Assembly (NCBI GenBank): GCA_936450465.1
Contig: OW388289.1
Span: 75,194,593-75,258,592 of the forward strand
DNA from: Gibbula magus
Taxonomy: Eukaryota > Mollusca > Gastropoda > Trochida > Trochidae
Direction of reading: 5' to 3'
Length of the DNA stretch: 64,000 bases
Shown here: positions 51,050-62,530 of the stretch, piece by piece
Position numbering within the stretch: the stretch's first letter is position 1
Layout: the number at the start of each line of letters is the position of its first letter
The notes under the pieces: model-generated
The model's input: the letters and a program-made list of their open reading frames with translations, nothing else
The model's database searches: none
What the model was told of the DNA's origin: nothing
Program-made: the position numbers and the translations under genes

Positions 51050-51932
51050 ACGCAAGAAGAAAAAAAACTAGATATATTGGCGGAACAATGCTCAACTTTA
51101 TAGTAATAACAATGCTCTTGGTTTTATCCATGCCAATTGTCTACTAATAACACTGACATATCACTCCCTGTCAGCAGGATATATACTGAACTCTCCCGGG
51201 GAATACAACCGTCTGTCGTATGATATTAATACACCAGGTTACCAACTTCTTGTTAGGTGGATGTTCAATGTACGTAAATTTCGAATTAATCCTTTGCTAA
51301 AATAACATAAAACTGATAAAAACTACTACATAAACCAAATTATATTTAAGCGAAAAACATTGGGATAAACAATGCAGACACTTAGTAATATTGTTTATTG
51401 TAACGGCGATCTAATCGGCATATACCACAAGCTATTTGTTGCTCAATCTCACTGATATCGATGGACTTAATCTATGAACAGGACTACGTACCACCAAAAT
51501 AACATATACAAATAAGTGTATATATATCGTCGTGTATATATTATTTTTTATCACATTGAGGCTAGTTTATTCAATGATCATTCCTCAGTTGAACGACTTG
51601 AGACATAAATCGGTCATTAATCATTAAGGAATGGATTCTGTCCGTGAGGGAGATGAGCTAGTCTCAGAATTTAAAGACACATTCAAAGCTTTTAGGTAAT
51701 TTCCCTCGCCACGTACACCCACAAAAGATGCCGGTCAGTAGATAAAGTTGAAGTTCAGTGTTGACCAGCTCCGAGGCTGCAGTCCTGAACATGTTGTCTG
51801 ACACACCCCAGCAAGATACGGGGTCAGAATGTCGCCAACTCAAGGCCAGAGACGATTAATGCAATGTAACATTAATGTTCTTAATGTTATAGAAAACAGC
51901 AGCTGCAGTTGTAACCTTAACAGCATATCACC
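51050..51932. other. nothing recognised
   Basis: AT-rich, no frame above 75 codons. Confidence 0.5.
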
Positions 51933-52140
51933 ATATAACATGGTTATATTTGGGATAACACTACCTTCTATAGTACAAATTCTTGTACTTTTTCGGCCCG
52001 AGTCCCTTGGGGGATTCGAACCCACACCCTCAGAGTGAGGCAACTATCGCCTGCACTGACCGTACCAACAGCTTTACCACACGACCACGGAATTTGTACT
52101 ATTGAAGGTAGTGTTATCCCAATTATAACCATGTTATATT
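51933..52140. mobile_element. 208-bp element: 49-bp inverted repeats framing a tRNA-like unit
   Basis: The arms 51933-51981 and 52091-52140 are reverse complements with about three mismatches (core gggataacactaccttc). The roughly 110 bp between them hold a tRNA-derived sequence on the minus strand. A SINE head enclosed by long inverted repeats is an unusual combination of SINE-like and MITE-like architecture. It may be a SINE captured by a MITE, or one family that is transcribed by pol III and mobilised as DNA (inference). Confidence 0.75.
51993..52090 (-). ncRNA. tRNA-like sequence with pol III box A and box B
   Basis: On the minus strand an A-box-like tggtaaagctgttgg (52065-52079) precedes a canonical B-box GGGTTCGAATCCC (52011-52023) by a tRNA-like distance. 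The putative acceptor arms (ccgtggtc and gggactcgg) pair poorly beyond three bases and no CCA or clean anticodon stem is evident, so I take it as tRNA-derived (SINE head) and not a functional tRNA gene. Confidence 0.6.
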
Positions 52141-52690
52141 TGTTTACTATCTAAATGGCATGTATTTCTAAAGCAAATCACCAATCACGCTGTCAGCATT
52201 GTTGGTATTACGGGTGGAAAAGAGAAAGGACCAAAGAGAGATGAATATGTGTCTTACAGCTTGAGGGGAATACTCTAGGGATGAATCCAATTAAAATCAC
52301 ACAGTATTGAGGTTTATAACCTTTAAAGATGATCGAAGAGAAGATTACCGTATGGTATTTGCGATGTGTCAAAGATCTCATGATAAACTAGTAAATTACA
52401 GTATAGAAGAGTGACTACTGACAAACAGACAGACAAACATATTTTATGTGAGTGTCACAAGTCAGTTACATAAAGATACAGTGTAAGCATCGACGAATTA
52501 AGACTCCTGACACCCAGCTGTAACTTATGAGACAAAAATCGATAGAACATTAAATATATATCATAAACGTACATGTTAAAACAGAAAACAATTGTGTTCT
52601 ATCAAAGCGTTATAATATGTATACAATACATACAATTAAGTATCATGGATACATCATTTACGATGAAATATAGCATTAATTATACAAATA

Positions 52691-52907
52691 CTAACCCGTT
52701 CTTCTTTCCATTTTCATGGTAGGTACCTGTAGATAAGATATTTTGAATAACAGACACAAAGGTTCACTAATCGATTCTACAATAGATTTCAACAGTGTAT
52801 GACTTATTCGATGAGGGCCGCTAGCTTTCTTAACTTGCAAACATTTCATCAAATCATAAAAGTCGCATACATTTACTGTAATATGGTTAAGTCTGTCAGA
52901 TGTGTTT
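52691..52907 (-). pseudogene. LINE reverse transcriptase relic (fingers region)
   Basis: A 72-codon frame reads KKASGPHRISHTLLKSI, then VESISEPLCLLFKISY, then MKMERR. This matches the start of many LINE RT domains, where KASGPDGIS-type and ...PL..LFN.S...G..P..WK motifs occur in this order. The Asp of GPDG is His here. The match ends at a stop where the VTPVFKKG-type motif would follow, and no catalytic YxDD is present. It is a short, decayed fragment in unrelated surroundings. Confidence 0.65.
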
Positions 52908-55900
52908 CAGAGAAAGTTAGAGCTTTATCATGTATTAATTGAGAAAACAACGATTTTTACTATTTTGTCCAAATCTGAAAATATGCTTGGACTGGTTTCA
53001 GATTCATTCGACCGTATTACTGGAATAGAGTTGACAGACCCAGATTCTTTAAATGATATTATGTCTTAATACTTTTTACTTTGACGGTTTGTTTACTATA
53101 CTCACGTCTGTTATAAATTCATTGAGGTTTGAAAGATGATGTTCCTTTGCATTAACGTCCATGTTCTTTAGCTTATTGTTTTGCTTACGATAAGATATCC
53201 TCATTTCTAAAAGTTAGTTTGGCCTTTTTCCTCAACCGATTCATTCCCTTCTCACAGAGGTTTCTCCCTTCATATTAACCTATGTGCTATATGGCCTGAA
53301 TCCGAGGGCAGAAATGGAGTGTCCTGGGTGGTTGCAATTAATCTGGTTTTGCAATCAGCGACGCCGTTTTAAAAGTGATATTTGCCAATGACACGTTATA
53401 ATGATAAAATAAACGTAACACAAACGTCATAATGCTTTTTACCGTTTAATTTGTTTTCCTCGAAATATGCTGTTTATTTTGTGAAGTTCATTTGTGTTAT
53501 GTTCATTAGACATATTCGAAGGATATGTGCTAATTAGCAAGACCCTCGGTCGACATGGCCGCTAAGAGATGAGTTACTTTTGGTAAAGAAGCAAGGATGC
53601 AGCATGAGGTTCCCATTTTCCCCGCTGAGGGATTCTGCTGGATCCTTCAAACTCAGCCCATGTAGAACATAGGTAAGGCTCGGAAATCTAAAGAGACTAT
53701 CCTATGTGGGAAGAGAATGCAACTATAACATTTTTATCATTCCCTTCGTATTTCCGGATTGCACAAGGGTTTGTCGTTTGGACGGATTGTTACCTTTTAG
53801 ATATAGGGTCATACATCTGTTAATATTATCACAAAATGTTCGGTACACAACTCAACTGGTTATAATAATGAATAATTTAATGCGATTGAGAATAAAATGC
53901 GATTGAGTACCGTATTCACTTATATCTTACATTTTCTTCTAAAACTTTCTATGTTCATTTGCTGCCAAGGCATAATACATACGACATTCACTCTTTGATT
54001 TACGGTTACCAGTATTCTCAACCATTGAATTAGCATAGTTAATTGAAAGACGAGTTTATGTGCGGATGTTGAGATAGACCCATAACGGAGAACTGAGAAA
54101 TGCCCCAATTTCCTGCAAGGAGACACTTCACTGAAATCTCGTAGGCGTTCTTGAGAGCGCGAGACCCTCCATTGTTGACTCCGACCTGCAAAGGAATAGA
54201 ATTCAGAAAATCCCGGAAGTATACAGTGCAAAGTTTTCTCATTTTCCGCATTTGTCTGACAGACATGTAAATGAGTATAAATCCTGATATGTCAAGTATG
54301 TAATGTATTCGATCTTTAGAGTGTTAAGGATGTTAATTCAAAGTATGCTTCACATATATTTGTGTTACTGATTCCATTCATGTCACTCCTTGGTACACGG
54401 GGCAGGGTTTGTCCAAATATGTGTTTCTGGATTTTCCTGACACACAAATAAAGTAAACATTCTTGAACGATGTTCCTGTCGAATGTGGAGGAACACATTG
54501 TTGCTTGTAGATTAAAGCGTGCTGATAATCTCTTTAAATATACAGTGATTTAATCTGCCTTTCATACCTCACAGAATGGTACGCATTCGTCGCACTGACA
54601 TTTTATCTACTGTAAATGAGTTGTAGTTATTTTTCAAACACAGATATAATGCATTTATTCATTAGACAAAGATTTACAATATAAACAGTTACAAATATTA
54701 GTAAGACCGACTGCAAATAATTTCACAAATGTGTTAGATATAGAGATCAAGATAAGTATATACGGTGTAATGTAAATTAGTTGACAGCTTTTTCAAACAA
54801 TATAAGTATTTATGTCTTATCCGTGATTCTTATTCATACATGGTAATGCAATATTTCGTATTTAACGCTCCATCATGTCAACGTTCAAAGCATCCCACTG
54901 CATTGCATTGGGGAGTAAATGATACCGTTTGCAGTGAGTATTTTTCAAACACTTGCGATGACATTTCGTGCACTGTAAGTACTGCAACTAACGTCCAAAG
55001 AAAGTAAATGATATTAAAGAGGTACCTAATCAAAACATGAGGTGTTCGGAACATTGAACCTCTAATGTAACGTACAACTTCGGCCATAAGTCATAATCCG
55101 CCCGTCTTCATCACTGCACTGTGAATAATGTAGCCTTCATGCATTTCGTTAAATGGATATGTAAACTAATTTACATAGTCAACGATGCTATGCAAGTAAA
55201 AACAATCTAGCGAAATACAGCAAGGTTTGAATTAGCCAAAGATAGATATATTGCACGAGTTTCACTTGGGAGGGAAGTTGTGTAATTTAATTAATGAAAC
55301 TATAGTATGGTTGGAATTAAGACTAACCAAAAAGCTATAGCCTTACCCATGATAGCGTTTAGTTCTAGTCGTAATGATAGCCGTGAATGGTGCTTCTTTG
55401 AGCAAAACTACTACTGAGTTTACTCTTAAAATTCTTTATATTATACGAATATTTGAGAGTAACATATCTTCGCATAAAGCATTTTTAAGTATAACTTTCG
55501 TTACTTGAGCTCAGTCATCGAGTCCTAGTAAGCATATTGTATGGCGTCATAGGCTTGACATGATTATCACAGAAAGGCTCGAGTGTATTGTCCATGTATA
55601 ATTGTCGATTACACCTGTCAATTAAATAATGTGATATCAATAACATATCGTTGTGTGTGTGTATATAAAGACCAGAATTCATTTCCCTGGTCTATGTGTA
55701 TCATTACCATATGTGGAATGTACAGAAACTATAAAATATTACATTAGTGAATTCCATACAAATGTGCATTAAAAGTTACTTATATGGATACCAACTGTTG
55801 TCTTCCAAAGCATCTCGATTTCTTTCGACTGAATATACATAGCTCAACTGAATTCCTTGTTCAATAGCGCGTACTTTTTCTCCAGAAAATATTATGGTAT

Positions 55901-57352
55901 TCCCTATGTAAATGTCAGCAGCTTATCTTTCATTTTAATTCGTTTCTCCTGATCTGAGCCATTAGAATAAATCGGACCCAGTTACCAAGGAAACGCTTAC
56001 AGACTGCTAATATATCTTATTCAAATTTCCTTGCTATAGGATTTCAAATCAAATATCAGTTTAATCGCTTATTTTTACGTCTTGAAAATGTCAAAAGCGT
56101 GTGGTATTTATCTGCGTGAGCGACAGGAAAGTTAATATAATTTTGCGAAGTTCATTTATGACAAATCAAAGGAGAGATATTGAATATAAACTGTAATTTA
56201 GTAAAGGTTTCATTCTAATACAAGTTGACTGTTTCTTCATCCTTGAGCGCAATTAAGCACACCATTCGAAAGGCTATCAGTTATGGCTATTGTAACCTTG
56301 ATGAAGGTGATGTCAAACACAGGTAAACATTGCACAGGGGAAAGATCCACAGGAAACTGTTCTATACTTTAATCTTGATAGTTGTGTATTTAAAATCCTT
56401 TTGGTTGAATAATCTGTTTGAAACTACTGTTGCCGCTGATTGCCTAATTAAAACTAATTAAGCTAGTTCATTATGAGAGCAGACTGAAATGTGGAAATCA
56501 ATAAATGTCTATTGTAGTTACTTGTCCGCCATTTTGAAGGAACACCATATCTGGCAGGAATCGCCTCCTGGATAGTGTAGCTTGCCATACCGAGGATGTG
56601 ATTGCCAGTTCTGTCTATTCAGCACTTTCATTGGACATTGGACTTTGTACAGCAATTGTTAAACACATTTGTATTCAAATATTGTGAAGGATTAACGCGT
56701 ACATATATGTTGTCCATAAGGAGAATGTTATCTTTGAGAAAGGAGATAAATAGTGTGGCAAGAAAGAAGATTAATGGTAAGGAGAGCCAATCTTGCAGTC
56801 AGAAAACAAAGCGTTATTGAGCATTAAAGTGTATACATCTATATTACCTTCAACGCGTGCACATATTGGCATCAATAAGTGCACATACAGTATGTCGTAC
56901 ATAAAATATACATATTACAACTGAAAAGTAGTATAAATGATCATACTGTCCAAGAAATGTGCCAATAACAAATGGATAAGTGAAAAAATACATATAATGT
57001 CACCAAAGTTGTGAAACTATTTCAACGACAAGTAATTAATACCACAGAAGGGACGTTTAGAAGTAGCATGTGCATCAGTCCAATGCTCACAATGCTACGC
57101 AATGAAACATGAAACTAATGCAAAGATAATGCATATATCAAGGCGTATATATTTCATATCTTGCAACCGAGCTGTGTACCGTGTGCAAACACCAGCTGTC
57201 ACTCATTACACTTTAGATATAAGTGTTGGATGCTGGTTGGTCAACGGCCAAGGCATATACGAAAAAGCCCAGGCTGATGTGGCAATGCAAAGTCGTGTTG
57301 GAATTACGGATGAAGTTTAAATGTGAAAATGGATGAATTCAGCCATTTTTTC
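52908..57352. other. mostly unique sequence, no confirmed gene
   Basis: Frames up to 103 codons, none recognised except the possible exon at 54040-54185. No RNA gene or clear repeat was seen. Confidence 0.5.
54040..54185 (-). CDS. possible isolated exon, product unknown
   Basis: On the minus strand a good splice-acceptor context (attctattcctttgcag) ends at 54186. It is followed by an open, locally GC-richer stretch reading VGVNNGGSRALKNAYEISV then KCLLAGNWGISQFS. Codon-like composition and the acceptor make it look more exon-like than the rest of the window. I cannot place the family, find no convincing donor, and see no partner exon. It could be chance or a gene relic. Confidence 0.2.
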
Positions 57353-57457
57353 AATTATTTTTTTTTTTTTCAATATCCATGTTTCAATGTTCTTGTAGGG
57401 AAGATTGTGATTCATCCATTCTTATGTAAAATGGAAATTATAGCTACTGTATGTATG

Positions 57458-57528
<71 letters not shown>
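57353..57528. repeat. poly(T) and (GTAT)n(TA)n microsatellites
   Basis: A T tract lies at about 57357-57370. A few GTAT units (from about 57449) run into ~33 TA units (to about 57527). Confidence 0.95.
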
Positions 57529-57532
<4 letters not shown>

Positions 57533-57533
57533 C

Positions 57534-57625
57534 TCGTTAGGCGGTATCCTCCCATTAGTTACACATGCCAGTTGTCACACACAATGACATGTGTAACTGA
57601 TGGGAGACAACCAGTTAGGCAGTAT
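57534..57625. repeat. short hairpin flanked by a 13-bp direct repeat
   Basis: The arms 57549-57567 (ctcccattagttacacatg) and 57588-57606 are reverse complements with one mismatch around a 20-nt loop. A cgttaggcggtat / agttaggcagtat direct pair lies just outside (57534 and 57613). It may be a tiny MITE remnant next to the TA microsatellite. Confidence 0.6.
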
Positions 57626-57639
57626 AGTTGCGTCTGATT

Positions 57640-58231
57640 GGATGTGTATCAGAGCGTATTCATCACATCGTGCATGTCACCTTTGTGTGATATATTTAAG
57701 TGTTACTTAATAAACATTGTCGCTTGCTTCTCATCACTTGTGTTCGGCATTAGCAATATAGTTTTGGTTATTTTAATTCAATGTCAGGGTAGATATGACG
57801 AGCCCCTATACTATTTACATCACGATAACGATTTATTTGGAGTTGCAGAGTTACCTCCCTTTTGTGTACATCTTAATAAACTCCTTACAGGGATATGCTA
57901 AAGAGTGCGCTGAGTTTTCATCATAGATTACCTTCATGTCTTTGGAAAATGGGGGTAATAACGAAATCAAGAGATCTTAAAGGTAATTTTGTCAACGGTA
58001 TTTTGAAGACACAATGTGTAAGATCCTTGCGCCTAGTGGCATACATAATCTACAAGGGTCGTACAGTCCCGTACATCCTTTCAAAACCCGTAGTTGTAAG
58101 CTATTGGTGCATATATTACCAAAGAGGACTGCAAAATATCACCATATAAGAGAGCATACATTACCATTGAAACGTTTTTACATTACCATAAAGGATTGTA
58201 TATAATAGAACAGGCATAGAGGGTGTAATAT
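57640..58231. other. nothing recognised
   Basis: Overlapping frames of 60-87 codons show no motif. Confidence 0.45.
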
Positions 58232-58550
58232 GAGGGCGTTACGACACGGATACTTGAATATCGAATATGCGTCGCTCTCCCTACGTCAGTGGCAAAAAGT
58301 GTTGGGGTTGCTAACGTCAGTTCAGGACCTGACCAGCAGGGGAAGGTTATTCCTCCGCCCATTACGGGTGTTCCTGAACCCCCACATCAAGGAGACTCGT
58401 TGTCGTCACGCATTAGCTCTGACCCCAGATCTGCAGATCGTTCGGCCGCCATATTTTCGACTCTTGACTCTTCCCTAATTGATGCGATCTCTGGAACGCT
58501 CCGACTACATGGTGTCTCTCGATCTCCAGGATGGGTACCTGCACGATGCG
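58232..58550 (+). pseudogene. rearranged fragment of a second DIRS element, plus strand
   Basis: The first ~205 bp correspond, at roughly 90% identity by eye, to the minus-strand region about 60330-60120 of the main DIRS copy (peptide ASLSLRQWQ, then RLFLRPL, then NPHI). At about 58437 the sequence jumps to the equivalent of 60770-60655 (gccgccatattttcgactct, then SLDLQDGYLH in another frame). The order of the two blocks is opposite to that in the main copy. The fragment abuts the 3' end of the minus-strand element at about 58550, giving head-on copies. Confidence 0.8.
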
Positions 58551-58554
58551 TTTA

Positions 58555-59795
58555 TTTCAAGGAGCATCGTAAGGCACGGGGGAACAACCTCCTAAGAGGG
58601 CTGTCCCCTTCTCGGTCTGGTCGGGGGACCACCTTCGCCTGAGCGAACACCTGTGGACCCAGCCTAGAGATGCCTTCGAGATCTGCTTTGGAGACATCTC
58701 GTAAGTAATGATTGGCGAAAACCTATGAAGAACTCCAAAACACCCCGCCATGACGTCTTAGACCGCGATGTTACTGTGGTAAGCCATCGTGGCTGAGACT
58801 GCTCGGATCTCGGAACGCGATGCAGGAGGCAGGTCAGCGGCCTTGTACACGCATCAATGACTGCCGACCTCAGGTATACACCCAACGCTCGCTTGTCCAG
58901 CTCTTTGGTGCTCCTCGGCGAGTGAGGCAAGAACAGACGACGCCTGCCATCTCTCAGCCTGCGGGTACGCTGCACGTCCACCCTCAACGCCCTAACCGGA
59001 TACAGAGAGAGATCATCTCTCCCGAGTCAGAGCCCAGAGCCGGAATAGAGAAGGTACGGCCAGCCTCATCAGCTGCCTGGTTTTTGCAGCCAAAGTCGGG
59101 AGCTAAACCAAGTAAGGCTGACCCCCCCCCCCCCCCCCTGACCTCAAAACGTATGGATTTCAGAAATCCGAGCTGCGGAGGTCATGGCCACCAGAAAAAA
59201 ATGAGGGGAACGTCGGAGAGCGGTTCATACCTATCGGAGCGAAGATGGCTAAGTCCCACTCAGATGGACGAAGCTTAGTCCTGCCGTCAACAGAACGGAA
59301 GGTCTTAATGAGGCCCTTGAGGACCGACACATTTACGGAGAGGATAGCAGACATGTTGGTATTGATTGATGACGCCTTAAGATGCCTGGTGTTGCGTAGG
59401 TACACTAAGTACTCCGCCACCTGAGGAACGGAGGCCTCTGCCGGGACGAAACCCCGCTGAGAACAGAAGGAGGCGAAGGCCTGCCACAGAAAATCATAGA
59501 GTTTCCTAGTTGTCTTCCTATGAGAGGTAGCTATGGCATTGGCGACGCACCTTGAGTAACCACTTCTCCTTAACCCTATCTTAAATATAATACAAGCCAA
59601 GCGTGAAGGCAGAACCCCTGAGGGTTCTCGTGTAACCTTCTGCTTGGCCTGCTGAGGAGCAGATCTGCGCGGCTGAATCGGAACAGGTTCCTGATGACAG
59701 AGCCGCCGGAGAGGAACGAACCACGGTCGGGCTGGCCACCAGGGTGCAACCAGAAGAAGTCGAAGGACCCGAGTTGTCCCTATCTTGGTTACCAC
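58555..59795 (-). pseudogene. DIRS tyrosine recombinase (frame-broken)
   Basis: The N-terminal core-binding part reads LLVAPWWPARPWFVPL, TTRKLYDFLWQAFASFCSQR and VAEYLVYLRNTR in one frame (59795-59230). A shift near 59215 is needed for the continuation HFFLVAMTSAARISEIH, which supplies the first conserved Arg at about 59170. After a 17-base poly-C tract (59122-59138) come further frame changes and an AVSATMAYHSN motif that resembles the segment downstream of the family's R-H-x-x-R box. The tyrosine motif FANHYLRDVSKADL follows at about 58715-58675, with a tail to about 58560. The poly-C is a likely slippage site. Confidence 0.82.
59122..59138. repeat. poly(C) tract, 17 bases
   Basis: A homopolymer inside the recombinase pseudogene, where the coding frame is lost. 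Its length may be a sequencing or assembly error. Confidence 0.95.
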
Positions 59796-60330
59796 TTGCA
59801 GGGTTCAGTTGCCACACCGTCGGGGGAGGGGCATCTGGACGTGTGGACTAGTAGGCACTGGCCTCGCAAGGGGACCTGCCAGTGTTGAATGGCTAGACGG
59901 ACTGCGTCCAACTCGAGGACGTTGATGTGTGAGTTCTGCTCTGACTGAGACCAGACTCCCGCCACCTGCTCGTGACCCAGATGCGCCCCCCACCCTTGAG
60001 TGGAGACATCTACGAACAGATGAGCTGAGGGGGGACGAGGCCGAAGTGGAACCCCGGAGAAAACACTCTCGTCCACCCGCCACCAAGCTAGGAAGCGATG
60101 CAGATCTGGGGTCAGAGCTATGGCGTGACGACAACGATTCTCCCTGATGTGGGGGTTCAGGAACACCTGAAATGGGCGGAGGAATAACCTCCCCCTGCGG
60201 GTCAGGTCCTGAGCTGACGTTAGCAACCCCAACACTCTTTGCCACTGACGTAGGGAGAGCGACGCATCGAGGGTGCGATCCATTAAGTGATCGTAACGAG
60301 CCACCCGTCCCTCGTGACGAACCCACGGAA
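59789..60330 (-). pseudogene. DIRS RNase H region (incomplete)
   Basis: The connection domain reads ASLSLRQWQRVLG and NPHIRENRCRH. The RNase H domain follows with HLFVDVSTQGWGAHLG (first Asp at about 60010) and NVLELDAVRLA (Glu at about 59914). The next conserved element, a VHTDN-type motif, reads VHTSR, so the catalytic Asp is missing. The ~100 residues normally between this point and the LLVAPWWPARPWF segment appear deleted. Confidence 0.82.
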
Positions 60331-60971
60331 CAGCTGAGTGTCTAGGATAGCCCCTAAGAACTTCAGACGAGTCGCCGGGACCAAGTCCGACTTCTCTAAG
60401 TTCACTAACCACCCTAGGCGACGGAACAGGTATATTGTGAACCTGAGCTGTGCCTCGAGAACGACGGGAGAACGGTCGTGAGCGACCCCATCGTCCAAAT
60501 ACATTAGAAACTGAATGGCGCATTGGTGTAAGAATTGGACGATAGGCTGAGTCACTCGTGTGAATACCAAGGGGGCGGACGAGATCCCGAACGGGAGCAC
60601 GCACCACTGAAAGTGTCTCCCATCCAGAATGAAGCAGAGGTACCTGCGATCCCGACAGTGAATCGGAATGTGCAGGTACGCATCCTGTAGATCGAGAGAC
60701 ACCATGCAGTCGGAGCGCTCCAGAGATCGCATCACAGAGGGAAGAGTCGAAAATATGGCGGCCGAACGAGGTAGGAGCGGTTGAATACCTTCAAGTCGTG
60801 AATCAGCCGCCATTTTTTCGAGTTCCTTTTGGGTATGACAAACACTGGGGAGTAAAACACCGGAGTTAGATGCGGGGTCAGGACCTCCTGCACCGCCCCC
60901 TTGGAGATTAAGATCTCCACCTGTTCCAAGGTTAGTAGGAGCCGGTCCCGTGACATAGTAGGTCTAGTCAA
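60283..60971 (-). pseudogene. DIRS reverse transcriptase (frame-broken)
   Basis: The N-terminal part (60971-60732) reads YSPVFVIPKRNSKKWRLIHD. One frameshift near 60765 moves the coding frame to the stretch beginning at 60813. That stretch continues with MVSLDLQDAYLHIPI (first catalytic Asp region), LPFGISSAPLVFT, FLMYLDDGV (YLDD catalytic motif) and VNLEKSDLVP-like and FLGAILDT motifs, an order typical of DIRS RTs. A second frameshift near 60300 leads into the RNase H part. It would have copied the element's RNA into DNA. Confidence 0.88.
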
Positions 60972-60985
60972 CAGGTAAGTATAAG

Positions 60986-62329
60986 TAATTACGTTTAATC
61001 AAAAACGTACTATTTTATTATGTAAAGTAACAAATTTGAGGTCATAACGCTAAAATATACTTTCAGACATCGGCTGGCTGCCCGTCATTGTCGCATTTAG
61101 AACGCTACGTCGTGGACAAAGCATGACGTCATAACATTGTTTATGACATCACAACCCAATGAGAAAGTGATATCTTGCCCTTGGGCATCGTCAGAAAAAT
61201 ATTATCCCCAAAATGATTGCCATCGTAGTTATAAACATGATCATGTCTGAAATCTAGTGTTTACAAACCCAACTGAAGTGAGACCACAATACAGACATCA
61301 TGATGTAATAAATAAACTCCAGGGAGAATGCCTTGACGAGTGAGTATAGTGAAATTAACAGTATCAACAAGCAATTAACGACACAATGGTGTAATCAACA
61401 CCCGAAAAATCTCAAGATAATATATAAGTGCTAACAATACTATGAACACAAGCAACGAGACAAGGGTCACAAACAGTGTTTATTAGCCGTGGATGCTATC
61501 TATCTTGCTAATGAATTCGCCCAGACACTGTAAACTGTGACGGTTAATCTTCGCTCTACTGGAATTCACAATCAAATGGCGTCAATTTCCAAGTAACAAC
61601 GGACAAGGGGAAATCGACGTAATGTAAATTCACTGTATAAAATGAACAGATATACTGGGGATGTATAACTAAAGTGCAATAACCCGTTCCATCACTACTT
61701 GAATGATTATAAGAATCCATGACAGAAATGGTATGAGGGATCTAGTATTACAAGAAATTGAAGTAAACAAACCTTTAGAATGCAAAAAGAAACCTTATCA
61801 CCTAACAAATGTTCCAAAAATAAGGATGTCCATCAGTTCCTCTCTCAGCATCCAAACCTCGTCGTTACAAGAGAATAGGGTGGACATATCGTATTAAGTT
61901 GGATGTACAGACGTAAGAGAAAACAGCCCGTGCTTTCTACGGTTAACGGGAACATAGATCTTCTGCAATGCTAAATAATTATTAAGGTACAGATGTACAT
62001 AAGAACATCACCCTCAATGCAAACTCTTCTTCAAGTACACATATGGAGGAGAACAATTCTATGGATAGTCAACTATTGCAATAGATGCGATGCCAGCAAG
62101 CAAAGAAGATCAACAATCAAAGATAAACATTTTTAATCATGTTCTTAATAGAGGTAAAGCCAATAATATTATAATTAAATCTAATCACCAGTATTCCTGA
62201 CCCAGCTAAATCTGGCGTCCTCGGTATATTGTTCATTTTCACAATTATTCATACCGTTGTACATCGACCTCTAATATAAGGTCACCAAATATACAATTTA
62301 CCATCCCATTTTGGTCAAGAAATTAAATC
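60986..62329. other. nothing recognised
   Basis: AT-rich flank of the DIRS element. No DIRS terminal repeat was recognised. Short frames only (up to 64 codons). Confidence 0.45.
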
Positions 62330-62530
62330 TGTACACAACATTTCACTAGAGAAGTAGACAAAAATACGTTTAAGGTCATGACCCCCGATGTTTTTTTGGG
62401 CCCACAGGGTCATAGAGTATACAAAGTATAATCCTATTGTGTACACAACATCTCTATTTTATAGGTATTTTCATTTTGAAGAAGAGGTTGAAAATACGTT
62501 TTAGGTCATGAATTATGAGGCCCTTATTTT
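62330..62530. repeat. ~113-bp imperfect direct duplication
   Basis: The words gtacacaaca followed by aaaatacgttt-aggtcatga occur at 62331-62390 and again at about 62443-62510. Confidence 0.6.

Larger units (their letters stand above)
58555..60985 (-). mobile_element. DIRS-type tyrosine-recombinase retrotransposon, decayed
   Basis: On the minus strand the order is reverse transcriptase, RNase H, tyrosine recombinase, as in DIRS1-group retrotransposons, which integrate with a recombinase instead of a DDE integrase. GC content and codon style differ clearly from the AT-rich surroundings. At least four frameshifts, several stops and an apparent internal deletion near 59800-59860 make it non-functional. 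Neither an ORF1 (gag-like) upstream nor DIRS-type terminal repeats were identified, so it is truncated at both ends or its ends are too diverged to see. Confidence 0.88.

Noticed and set aside
51993..52090. Functional tRNA gene
   Set aside because: Boxes A and B are present, but acceptor-stem pairing is poor and it lies between transposon-like inverted repeats, so a tRNA-derived SINE head is more likely.
57323..57901. 104- and 87-codon plus frames
   Set aside because: The first runs through poly-T and (TA)n tracts, and the second has no recognisable feature.
58820..59278. 152-codon plus-strand frame
   Set aside because: Antisense to the DIRS recombinase pseudogene and crosses the poly-C tract.
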